Shown: piece by piece, positions 13,367 through 23,824 of the stretch
Position numbering within the stretch: position 1 is the first letter of the stretch
Layout of the letters: each line of letters begins with the position of its first letter
Origin: Halochromatium glycolicum
GTDB taxonomy: Bacteria; Pseudomonadota; Gammaproteobacteria; Chromatiales; Chromatiaceae
Direction: 5' to 3'
Length of the DNA stretch: 33,099 nt
Assembly (NCBI RefSeq): GCF_016584085.1
Contig: NZ_NRSJ01000051.1
Location: forward strand, 1 to 33,099
Made by a program: the position numbers and the translations under genes
Notes under the pieces: generated by a model
Told to the model about the DNA's origin: nothing
The model's database searches: none
Seen by the model: only the letters and a program-made list of their open reading frames with translations

Positions 13367-14678
13367 CAGGGCAATCGCATCAAGCTTTACTAATATGAGT
13401 CTTCCCTGATATTTCTGCGTTCTCCTTGTTCTTGGGCCACTCAAAGAGCAGTGTTGCGAGATAATCCTCGTTGCAGGCGGCCTTCAAGCGTTTGTTCTGC
13501 AGCCCCCACCTTGGTGTCATCATTCTTCAGCCGTGAGAGGGCGAGGTGACGCAGCACGGCGAGGTTCTCACGCGCCACCGGCTGGCGAACGCGGCACTCA
13601 TCCTCGCGAAAAGAGATGTCGAGATTCCAATGCAATCCGCTTTCGATACCCCAGTGGCCACGCACCGCGTGGGCAAAGCGTGCAGCGCTGGTGCCGATAC
13701 TGCCGATGAAATACCGGGTTTCGATCGAGACCTTGCCGTCGATTTCGCGGCGCGATTCGACCATGCCAATCATGTTCATCGCCTCCCACAGTTTGCTGCG
13801 AGGCACGCCAGAGAGATCACCCAGGGTGCGGTAGCGACGGGTCTCAAGACGGCCATGTCCACGCTCGACGGTCTCCAGGAACGCCGAGTCGACACCTTCA
13901 TAGTCCCTGGCATCGGCATCAATGAACGCCTCCTCGACCTCGGCGGCCAGCGTTTCCTGGTTGCCCTTCAGCGATAGCACTTAGTCGCCGCCCTGCGCGA
14001 TGATCTGCTCGGCAATCTTGGTCTGACAGCCCATGGCATCGATGGTGACGATACAGCCTTCCAGCTTCAGCTACTGCACCAGCCGCGGGATCGCCGTGAT
14101 CTCATTGGATTTCGCCTCGGTGGCAACCTGCCCGAGCACCACCCGGTTGGTCGTCGCCCAGGCACTGACCAGGTGCAAGGCCGCTAACCCCTTGCCGCGA
14201 TCGTGCGAGCCGCGCAAGCACTTGCCATCGACGGCCACGATCTCATCGGGAATCAACGCCGCCACCGAGGCGCTCCACTGGCGAAAGCAAGCGGCGAACT
14301 GCTCCGGGTCGATCAGCGCAAACACGCGCCCGAAGCAATCATGCGACGGGATGCCATGAGGCAGCGTCAGAAACGTGCGCAGCCAGGTCTCCTTCGCCTT
14401 GGCGAACGTCGCCACTCCCACCCAACCGTCGGCGCCGCTGAGGGTCGCAGCGATGGCCATCACCAGCATCTCGCCCAGCAGATGCCGGCGCTGAGTCGGA
14501 CTGCGCGGGTCCTCCAGGGCGGCAAAATGACTCATGATCGATCGCTCTACGCTCAGGTTGTACACGGGTGACAGCTCCCAACAGTCGACACAAAAAGCCG
14601 GCCACCATCCTGTCAGCAGAAAGAGTGGTCAAACAGTATAGGCTAATATTAGGCTAATATATTGATGCGATTGCCCTG
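13367..14678 (-). mobile_element. Complete ISAs1-family insertion sequence, copy 2
   Basis: Both ends carry the 17-base repeat CAGGGCAATCGCATCAA: directly at 13367-13383 and inverted at 14662-14678. The length of 1312 bp is normal for ISAs1. The single transposase gene is on the minus strand and broken by two stops. The flanks (AGTGGAGTG and AGCCCCGAC) are not duplicates, so the insertion site was rearranged afterwards. It abuts copy 1 head-to-head. Confidence 0.8.
13441..14565 (-). pseudogene. ISAs1-family transposase with two nonsense codons
   Basis: One reading frame runs from ATG 14563-14565 to the stop at 13441, interrupted by TAG at 14071-14073 and TAA at 13981-13983 without frame change. 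The DDE motifs are all present: IVAVDGKCLRGS, VTIDAMGCQTKIA and WGIESGLHWNLDISFREDEC. The residues around the stops fit the family (LVQ-stop-LKLEG, QGGD-stop-VLSLKG, where Leu and Tyr are expected). The element is therefore recently inactivated. It could be mobilised only by a transposase from elsewhere. Confidence 0.85.
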
Positions 14679-15161
14679 AGCCCCGACCTCGATGGCTTGC
14701 TGAACAGCACATTCGGCGAGCTTGCTGGTTGGCAGCGCGTTAGCGCGCAACAGGAATGGATCGACCAAAACCTCCGTGCGCAGCTACCCGGCGCCCCGAC
14801 TCGTCCCGCTGAGATCGAGCAACGGGTCGTCGAAGGGGATTATGGAACGCATTACGCTTACTCTCTCTTGTCCTTTAACGGGACACGCGAGGAGCCGAGC
14901 TCGGTGTTGAGCGTCGATTATGCGACCCGCGATGGTAGTGCGACCGCAGGTACAGACTACCTGGCCGTGGAGGGTACCCTGAATCTCTATCCGGGCGAGG
15001 ATCAAGCGGTAATCCCGGTGGAGATCATCGGTGATCGTGCTGCTGAGCCGGACGAGGTGTTTTACCTGGATGTGACCAATCCGGTCGGCGGGGTCTTCCC
15101 TGGGGGGGCGGTCCAGCTTACTGCAGTTCGCACCATCGTCGACGATGACGGCCTGTTCTGA
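14679..15161 (+). pseudogene. C-terminal fragment of a Calx-beta domain protein
   Basis: The frame starts at the ISAs1 border and reads SVDYATRDGSATAGTDYLAV, then EGTLNLYPGEDQAVIPVEII and AEPDEVFYLDVTNPVGG, ending VDDDGLF. This is a Calx-beta repeat, the calcium-binding beta-sandwich of integrin beta-4, Na/Ca exchangers and large bacterial surface proteins. The N-terminal part with secretion signal and other repeats is lost, so only one domain remains (ATG 14697 is internal). The residues before the domain (LAGWQRVSAQQEWIDQNLRA) are helical and unrecognised. Confidence 0.7.
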
Positions 15162-15164
15162 CTG

Positions 15165-15225
15165 CGTTGCTGAGGGGCTGAGCAGTCGATCGGCCAGCTT
15201 GAGGTTGATGCCGAGCATGGCTAGC
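15165..15225 (-). pseudogene. Remnant of a second coiled-coil/membrane-anchor gene
   Basis: The minus strand reads MLGINLKLADRLLS, matching the C-terminal anchor VLGIILKLADLLIS of the gene at 377-907. DNA identity is clear (GGCCAGCTTGAGGTTGATGC versus the corresponding bases at 395-425). The remnant ends where the miniature element begins at 15226. Confidence 0.55.
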
Positions 15226-15388
15226 TAAGGCGATTTCTGTCAAAGCTCATACCGCCTTGCTGGTCTTTTCGCTCGCCTTCTTCGTCGCGCCGCCGGTCAC
15301 ATAGCCCGGCTATGCTCCCGGCGACGCTCCTCGAAGGCAAACGACAATCCTGCGCAATTCGGTACGAGCTTTTCCGGCAATCGCCTAA
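15226..15388. mobile_element. GGCGATT miniature element, copy 2
   Basis: The element spans 15229-15385 (157 bp) between TAA (15226-15228) and TAA (15386-15388). It is identical to copy 1 except that one A is missing after CTCATACC. The near identity of two copies 5.4 kb apart, each with its own TNA duplication, means both were inserted recently and independently, or one was copied. Confidence 0.8.
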
Positions 15389-15404
15389 GATGGTTCGAGC
15401 TCGA

Positions 15405-15480
15405 GCATTGGGACAGCTGGAAGCCAGCGATAATGTCTTCGCCGAATACCTTTGGGGGCCGGCTCAGCGTACCCGCTTGA
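15405..15480 (+). pseudogene. Tiny Rpn-family remnant
   Basis: ALGQLEASDNVFA in the plus frame matches WAELEASDNLFA of the fragment at 7093. It then breaks down and meets the stop region before 15,490. It is the right flank of the second miniature element. Confidence 0.45.
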
Positions 15481-15538
15481 GGCCATAGCGTTTGATCGCG
15501 CCCAGGTCGACGTCCAGGATGGGCGCTGAGAGGGGCTG

Positions 15539-16573
15539 TCAGTCGATCGGCTCTTCTAGCGGGTCGCCGGGATCGAGCGAGTTCTGGAAGTGCTCGACCG
15601 CGTCGGCGATGGCGTCGGTCTTGAAGCGGGCGATGTGGAACAGGGCCTCGCCCTCGGTGATCAGTGGCAGGTTCATCCGGCCGATTACGATACCGGCCGC
15701 CGGCGAGGTGACGGGCTCTTCACCATTGCCGAAAGGATCGGCGATGGTCGCCAGGCGCTCGCCCTTCTCGACCCAGGCGCCGAGCGGGCGGGCGAAGCGA
15801 AGCATGCCGCTGGTGTGGGCCCGCGCCCAGGTGCTGGAGCGGGCGATCACCGGTTTGTGCGGCGAGCGCGGACGGCGTGCGCTGTCGCGGATCATCCCGA
15901 GCCGGCGCATCACGCCGAGGATGCCGCGCACGCCGGCGCGGATCGAGAGCTCGTCGAAGCGCAGGGCCTCGCCGGCCTCGTAGAGCAGGACCGGGACGCC
16001 GGCGGCGGTGGCGGCGGCGCGCAGCGAGCCGTCGCGCAGATCGGCATCGAGGATCACCGGCGTGTCGAAGGCCCGCGCAAGGTCGGCGATCCCGAACTCG
16101 TCGACGCGGGCACGGATCTGCGGCAGGTTCTCGCGATGGGCGGCGCCGGTATGCAGATCGATCCCGAGGTCACTGTCGACGACGACCTCGCTCATCAGGG
16201 TCGCAGCGAGGCGCCCGGCCAATGAGCCGCCCTCGGAGCCGGGGAAGCTGCGGTTCAGGTCGCGCCGGTCTGGCAGATAGCGCGAGTGGCGCACGAAGCC
16301 GTAGACGTTGACCACCGGCACCGCGAGCAGGGTGCCGCGCAGGTTGCGCAGGGCGCTGCTGGCGAGCAGCCGGCGGATGATGGCGATGCCGTTGATCTCG
16401 TCGCCATGAACGGCGGCGGTGACGAACAGGCGCGGGCCGGCCCGCCGACCGTGCACCACGTGCAGCGGCAGCACGACCGGGTTCTGGGTGAACAGGCTCG
16501 GCAGCGGCAGGTCCAGCCGGCGCCGCTCGCCCGGGCGGATGAGGGTGTCGCCAATCTGCAACCGGGTCGTCAT
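15539..16573 (-). CDS. Succinylglutamate desuccinylase/aspartoacylase family protein (RimB-like)
   Basis: The 344-residue product is an M14-type zinc amidohydrolase. His56 and Glu59 in AAVHGDEINGI and His141 in GIDLHTGA are the zinc ligands. DRRDLNRSFPG carries the substrate-binding Arg pair, and Glu199 in LLYEAGE is the likely general base. The C-terminal part (SGMLRFARPLGAWVEKGERL, then SPAAGIVIGR) is a barrel-sandwich-like lid. It starts 51 bases after rimK on the same strand. In Pseudomonas, rimB next to rimK encodes such a protein and modulates RimK modification of ribosomal protein S6. The same role here is inference. Confidence 0.85.
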   Translation of the reverse strand: MTTRLQIGDTLIRPGERRRLDLPLPSLFTQNPVVLPLHVVHGRRAGPRLFVTAAVHGDEINGIAIIRRLLASSALRNLRGTLLAVPVVNVYGFVRHSRYLPDRRDLNRSFPGSEGGSLAGRLAATLMSEVVVDSDLGIDLHTGAAHRENLPQIRARVDEFGIADLARAFDTPVILDADLRDGSLRAAATAAGVPVLLYEAGEALRFDELSIRAGVRGILGVMRRLGMIRDSARRPRSPHKPVIARSSTWARAHTSGMLRFARPLGAWVEKGERLATIADPFGNGEEPVTSPAAGIVIGRMNLPLITEGEALFHIARFKTDAIADAVEHFQNSLDPGDPLEEPID

Positions 16574-16624
16574 GCGCTCGTCCCAAACGCAGCGAGCACG
16601 GCAGGCGGCGACGGTGCCGCCGCG

Positions 16625-17530
16625 TCAGCCCTTGCCACGGGTGCGGGTCTTGCCGCTGCCGGCGTCCTTCTCAATGAACGAGATCATCTGCCCGGCGATG
16701 TCCTTGCCGGTCGCGGCTTCGATCCCTTCCAGACCCGGGGAGGAGTTGACCTCCATCACCACCGGCCCGTGGTTGGAGCGCAGGATGTCGACGCCGGCGA
16801 CGTTGAGCCCCATGATCCGGGCCGCGCGCACCGCTGTCGAGCGCTCCTCCGGGGTGATCCGGATCAGCTCGGCGCTGCCGCCACGGTGCAGGTTGGAGCG
16901 AAACTCGCCGGCCTTCGCCTGCCGACGCATCGAGGCGACGACCTTCTCCCCGATCACGAAGCAGCGGATATCGGCGCCCTTGGCCTCCTGGATGTACTCC
17001 TGCACCAGGATGTTGACCCTGAGCCCGAGGAAGGCCTCGATCACGCTCTCGGCGGCCTGGCGGGTCTCGGCGAGCACGACGCCGATGCCCTGTGTGCCTT
17101 CCAGCAGCTTGATCACCAGCGGCGCGCCGCCGACCATCTTGATCAGGTCCTCGATATCGTCCGGCGTATGCGCGAAGCCAGTGATCGGCAGGCCGATCCC
17201 GCGGCGCGAGAGCAATTGCAGTGAACGCAGCTTGTCGCGCGCCCGGGTGATCGCGACCGATTCGTTCAGCGGGTAGACGCTCATCATCTCGAACTGGCGC
17301 AGCACCGCGGTGCCGTAGAAGGTCACCGAGGCGCCGATGCGCGGGATCACCGCGTCGAATCCGCTGAGCTGCTCGCCCTTGTAATGGATCGACGGGGCGT
17401 GGGAGGTGATGTTCATGTAGCAGCGCAGCACGTCGACGACACGCGCCTCATGGCCGCGTTCGCGAGCCGCCTCGGCGAGCCGGCGCGTCGAGTAGAGCTT
17501 CGGGTTTCGCGACAGGATGGCGATCTTCAT
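16625..17530 (-). CDS. rimK: RimK-type alpha-L-glutamate ligase
   Basis: The start is ATG 17528-17530, which overlaps the TGA of the upstream gene by one base. It gives 301 residues, like E. coli RimK (300). A longer frame reaching 17716 has a Pro/Arg-rich lead typical of a shadow. The N-terminal domain opens MKIAILSRNPKLYSTRRLAE. The ATP-grasp core shows GGAPLVIKLLEGTQGIGVVL, VQEYIQEAKGADIRCFVIGE, NLHRGG and VMEVNSSPGLEGIE, the metal-binding end. RimK adds glutamates to the C-terminus of ribosomal protein S6. It is coupled to the upstream unknown gene and followed by a RimB-like gene. Confidence 0.95.
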   Translation of the reverse strand: MKIAILSRNPKLYSTRRLAEAARERGHEARVVDVLRCYMNITSHAPSIHYKGEQLSGFDAVIPRIGASVTFYGTAVLRQFEMMSVYPLNESVAITRARDKLRSLQLLSRRGIGLPITGFAHTPDDIEDLIKMVGGAPLVIKLLEGTQGIGVVLAETRQAAESVIEAFLGLRVNILVQEYIQEAKGADIRCFVIGEKVVASMRRQAKAGEFRSNLHRGGSAELIRITPEERSTAVRAARIMGLNVAGVDILRSNHGPVVMEVNSSPGLEGIEAATGKDIAGQMISFIEKDAGSGKTRTRGKG

Positions 17531-18585
17531 CAGGGCTCCGGAGGAGTTGCTGCCAGGGGGAACTGCTGCTCGCTGTCCGCAGCGAGGCGCGCGCGCGGGA
17601 AGCGCACGCGCATCAGGATGCGGCCAGGCTTGGTGGGACTCACTGCACGCATCAATTCGACCTCGCGTGCCCGCGGGTCCTCGCTGTCGCGAAGGACGTT
17701 CATCCGATCCAGCCAAACGCGCATCGGCTCGAGCTGAAGCGACTCTTCGGGAAAGGCGAGGAGCTCGATGACACGCTCGAAGTATTGCTCAAGATCGCTC
17801 AGACCGCGCCGCGCGACGACCAGGGCGCGCTCGGTTTCGGTGATCTTGGCGCTCAGGCGCTGGACCTCGGCGAGATTCTGGTTCCTGGTGGCCAGCAGCA
17901 GGTCGATCCCGTCGGCGCGCGGCTGAATGACCTTAAGCTTCAGCTGCAGCATGCGCAAAGTCTCTTCATAGCCCGCGATGCGCTCCTCCTGGCCGGCCAG
18001 GCGGCTGATCCCGAGCGAATGGATCAGGTCCGAGATCGGCCGCCGCAGCGACAGATTCAGGCGGACGAGATCGCTGTCGACGGCGGCGATCTCGAGATCG
18101 GTGAAGCTGAGCGTGGTCTGCTTGACATCGTGCTCAAGCCGGTCACCCCGGACCTCGACACCGAGCTGGGTGCGCTCCTTGGGCCTGGCGAGCAGCAGAC
18201 CGAAGAGCTCGGTCGCCTCGTCTTCCTGATGCTCCTGCAGCCACTTGCGGACCACCGGGCCCGCAAGCGTCTCGCTCAGCGTGCTCGGTTCTTTGAACAG
18301 CAGACTGAGCAGCGGATCGGTTGCCCAGCGGTCCTTGTCCAGCGCGATCGGTCCCGGCAGCTCGTCGATCAGCGCGATGCTGTAATCACGAATGCGCTCC
18401 ACCACCGGGGCCAGCCGCTCGTGATGGTGCGGCAGGCCTCGCAGTTCCGGCTCCACCTGATCGATGAGCCGGTCGGTTGCGAGATGCAGTGCCTCTTGAT
18501 ACCGCTTGCGCTCGGCACGCTCGACCCAGGGCCGGGTCAGCCGCGAGCGCAGGGCGAGGAACAGCTGAGGCGGGAACAGGGCCAT
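17530..18585 (-). CDS. Unrecognised 351-residue protein between lspA and rimK
   Basis: ATG 18583-18585 overlaps the lspA stop by one base (TAATG), and its TGA overlaps the rimK start (TGATG). Overlaps on both sides argue that it is a real, co-translated gene. There is no signal peptide or clear membrane segment. Residues about 200-270 (EERIAGYEETLRMLQLKLKV, NQNLAEVQRLSAKITETERA) look like a coiled coil. The rest is mixed helical and charged, with a strand-like end (GRILMRVRFPRARL). I do not recognise the family. Position suggests a role linked to the envelope or to S6 modification, but nothing in the sequence shows which. Confidence 0.8.
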   Translation of the reverse strand: MALFPPQLFLALRSRLTRPWVERAERKRYQEALHLATDRLIDQVEPELRGLPHHHERLAPVVERIRDYSIALIDELPGPIALDKDRWATDPLLSLLFKEPSTLSETLAGPVVRKWLQEHQEDEATELFGLLLARPKERTQLGVEVRGDRLEHDVKQTTLSFTDLEIAAVDSDLVRLNLSLRRPISDLIHSLGISRLAGQEERIAGYEETLRMLQLKLKVIQPRADGIDLLLATRNQNLAEVQRLSAKITETERALVVARRGLSDLEQYFERVIELLAFPEESLQLEPMRVWLDRMNVLRDSEDPRAREVELMRAVSPTKPGRILMRVRFPRARLAADSEQQFPLAATPPEP

Positions 18586-19133
18586 TACGGCTTGTGGTTG
18601 TCAGAATCCGGCATCCGTTGGCGATGCTCACCCCGGGGCTCACCCCGGGGCTCAGCTCGGTTCTCAGCCCGGAGGGTCTCGAGCAAGAGTAGCGCGACTC
18701 CGATGCTGATTGCACTGTCGGCGACGTTGAATGCCGGCCAGGGATTGAAGAGGCGTAGCGGGATGAAGGGAAGATAGACCTGAATGAAGTCGACGACATG
18801 ACCAAAGACGACGCGGTCCACCAGGTTCCCGACAGCACCGCCGATGATCAGCGCGAGGCCCGCCGCCAGCAGTCGCTCCTCCTGCGCGAGACGCAGCAGC
18901 CAGATGATCAGTCCGACGGTGACCAGCAGCGCAAACCCGGCGAGCAGCCAACGCTGCCAGCCGCCGGCCTCGGCCAGGAAGCTGAACGCGGCACCGCGAT
19001 TGAACATCAGGGTCAGGTTCAGGTTCGGGATGACCTCAAGCACCTGAAACGGCTCGAGCAGGTGAAGCAAGAGCCACTTGGTCGCCTGATCCAGTGCGAG
19101 GACCGCGACGGAGAGCCATAACCAGTTCTTCAT
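18585..19133 (-). CDS. lspA: Lipoprotein signal peptidase (signal peptidase II)
   Basis: From ATG 19131-19133 the product has 182 residues and four membrane helices. The catalytic aspartates are Asp106 in GGAVGNLVDRV and Asp139 in PAFNVADSAIS. NRGAAFSFLAEAGGWQRW is the usual substrate-cleft segment. The enzyme cleaves lipoprotein signal peptides ahead of the lipid-modified Cys in the inner membrane. The usual upstream neighbour ileS is absent; a dienelactone hydrolase gene lies there instead. The tail after LLLLETLRAENR is unusually long and hydrophilic, with a GEPRGE duplication encoded by a GGGGCTCACCCC DNA repeat (18630-18655). The frame running to 19727 is a shadow of the hydrolase. Confidence 0.95.
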   Translation of the reverse strand: MKNWLWLSVAVLALDQATKWLLLHLLEPFQVLEVIPNLNLTLMFNRGAAFSFLAEAGGWQRWLLAGFALLVTVGLIIWLLRLAQEERLLAAGLALIIGGAVGNLVDRVVFGHVVDFIQVYLPFIPLRLFNPWPAFNVADSAISIGVALLLLETLRAENRAEPRGEPRGEHRQRMPDSDNHKP

Positions 19134-19243
19134 TGGATGCGGTAGATTCCTTAGGCTGAGCGCCGCATGGGAAACAGACGGTCGTGGGCTGCCGCCGGAC
19201 CGCCTGCCGCGCATTGAGGCAGTCTTGGTGCCTCCTAGCGCGC

Positions 19244-20056
19244 TCAGTCGCTGAAGACCTCGTCGAAGAAGGTCTGCATGCGCTGCCAGGAGCGCGCGTC
19301 GGCCTGGGCATCGTAGCGAAGATTCTCGATCCCATACTTGGCGGCGTCCGGGTTGGTGAAGCCATGGCGCACGCCGCCGTAGAGATCCATCTCCCAGTTG
19401 GCGCCGGCGGCTTCGAGCTTCTCTTGAAAGTGGGTCACGACCTCGGGCGCGACGAAGCTGTCGGCCTGTCCGTGCAGCACCAAGATCTCGGGCTCGATCT
19501 TGCCATGGCTCTCCTCCGGTGCGGCCGGCAGTGAGCCGTGGAAGCTGACCACGCCATCGAGATCGGCACCGCCATAGGCCATCTGCAGCACGGTGCCGCC
19601 GCCGAAGCAATAGCCGATGGCCGCGATCCGCTCCGGATCGAGATACGCGCTCGCCTTGAGCTGATCCAGCCCGGCGCCGGCGCGCAGCCGCCACAGCTCG
19701 GGGTCGACTGTGACCTCCTGCATCCATTGCTGTGCTTGCGAGGGGTCGTCTGTGACCTGATCATTGCCGTACATGTCGGCCGCGAAGGCCACATAGCCAA
19801 GCTCGGCGAGCATCTGAGCCCGCTGTTTCGCGTAATCGTTCAGGCCCCACCACTCATGGATCACGAGCACGCCGGGGCGCGCGCCGTCGATGGCGTCGTC
19901 CCAATAGAGGTAGCCGGTGAGCGGGACGCCTTCGTCTTCGTAGCTGATCGCTTTCGATTGGACCTCGGCTATCGCGCTCGGGGCGGTGAGTGTCAGCGCG
20001 AGGGCTGAGGCGGACGCAAAGGCCAAGTAGCCGGGACGGTGGGTGAGCCAACGCAT
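19244..20056 (-). CDS. Secreted dienelactone hydrolase family protein
   Basis: The 270-residue product opens with a Sec signal peptide (helix FASASALALTLTAPSA, cleavage near IAE at residue 30). The alpha/beta-hydrolase core follows: RPGVLVIHEWWGLNDYAKQR, then AAIGYCFGGGTVLQMAYGGA with the Cys nucleophile near residue 149, LVLHGQADSFV with Asp, and GGVRHGFTNPDA with His. This Cys/Asp/His set is typical of the family. Its natural substrate is unknown; many periplasmic members hydrolyse lactones or esters. It is divergent from ppc, with 223 bases between them. No partner gene is visible. Confidence 0.9.
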   Translation of the reverse strand: MRWLTHRPGYLAFASASALALTLTAPSAIAEVQSKAISYEDEGVPLTGYLYWDDAIDGARPGVLVIHEWWGLNDYAKQRAQMLAELGYVAFAADMYGNDQVTDDPSQAQQWMQEVTVDPELWRLRAGAGLDQLKASAYLDPERIAAIGYCFGGGTVLQMAYGGADLDGVVSFHGSLPAAPEESHGKIEPEILVLHGQADSFVAPEVVTHFQEKLEAAGANWEMDLYGGVRHGFTNPDAAKYGIENLRYDAQADARSWQRMQTFFDEVFSD

Positions 20057-20279
20057 AGACAGTCTCCTCGTGTGGAAGCTGGTGACCGAAGGATTGCGGC
20101 CCCAGACGATAGACGGATTGCGCTGGCGCCGACAAGCGCCGCTGTTTTCATTGTCAAGAGCGCGGGTTAGACTGAACCGGCCTGGCCGATCCGTTCGGCT
20201 CCCCGCTGGCCCGTGGCGATCCCCGCCGATGCCGACTTGCTGGTCCTGCTCCTAATCCCGGCTCCGATCCTGTAATGCG
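20057..20279. other. Divergent intergenic region between the hydrolase gene and ppc
   Basis: Both genes must be started from here. I see no convincing -35/-10 pair for either; TTGTCA near 20151 has no well-spaced partner. No riboswitch or operator pattern stands out. Confidence 0.4.
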
Positions 20280-23071
<2,792 letters not shown>

Positions 23072-23075
<4 letters not shown>

Positions 23076-23617
23076 GCCCGAATCGCGATCCCGGGCCTGT
23101 TTTGGCGCGTCGCTACCACCCCTTCTACTGCGAAGAGAACATCTGGTGGCTCTGTGCCGAGCCGGCGCTCGGTGCCGAGCTCGCTCAGGTCATCTTTGTT
23201 GCGAGCATTGGCGGGGCCTGTCCTGTCGCCGAACAGCGTGCTGGCGGCCCCGACGGTGTTGCCTGGTGGGATTACCATTGCATCGGGCTCGATACCGACT
23301 CACGCATCTGGGACCTCGACTCGCGCCTCCCGGTGCCGGTGCCGGCCAAGGACTGGTTGACGCGCAGCTTCCCGGCGGCTGCCGAACTGCCCGAAGCGCT
23401 GCAGCCGCGCTTCCGTCTGGTGCCGGCGGCCAGTTATCGCGCCGAGTTTGCGAGCGACCGTCGCCACATGTGCACATCCGACGGCGGCTGGCTGCACGCC
23501 CCGCCGCCTTGGCCCTGCATCGGTGAGGGCTGGAATCTGGACCGTTATCGGGACGTTCGAGACCCAGCGGGGCCCGGGCGGCTGCTCGAGCTCGAGGGCC
23601 TTGCGGCCTCTATTTGA
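23072..23617 (+). CDS. Protein N-terminal glutamine amidohydrolase (NTAQ1/WDYG1 family)
   Basis: ATG 23072 overlaps the ppc stop (ATGA), so the two are coupled. The 181-residue product shows the full family pattern: RYHPFYCEENIWWLC with Cys20, AWWDYHCIGLD with His69, and IWDLDSRLPVP with the Asp. In eukaryotes this Cys/His/Asp enzyme deamidates N-terminal Gln to Glu and so feeds the Arg/N-degron pathway. Its role in bacteria is not settled. Bacteria with the Leu/N-degron transferases Aat or Bpt could use it to make N-terminal Glu available; that is inference. Length is close to the human enzyme (205). Confidence 0.9.
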
Positions 23618-23681
23618 CCCGGGTGTGCACGGCATGCAGACGCGACATCATCTGTTGCCGCCGGCATGGCCTTGATCACGC

Positions 23682-23766
23682 CCTGGTTGCGCCAGCGGCT
23701 GGACCTAAGGGTGTCCTGCCCCGGACTCACGGCGCCGCCCTGCCTGGTTGCGCCAGCGGCTGGACC
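23682..23766. repeat. 24-bp direct repeat, two copies
   Basis: CCTGGTTGCGCCAGCGGCTG followed by GACC occurs at 23682-23705 and again at 23743-23766, identical. Each copy contains the self-complementary GCGCCAGCGGC-like core. No gene is in this 200-base gap. The pair may be a REP-like element. Confidence 0.6.
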
Positions 23767-23824
23767 AAGGGCGGCAATGCAAGTCTCTGATTTGAAGGCT
23801 TTAAATGGTTCATGAGTGACTGTG

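Noticed and set aside
18951..19727. A 380-residue minus frame that includes lspA
   Set aside because: Its first half is an out-of-frame reading of the dienelactone hydrolase; the lspA start at 19131-19133 gives the normal protein.
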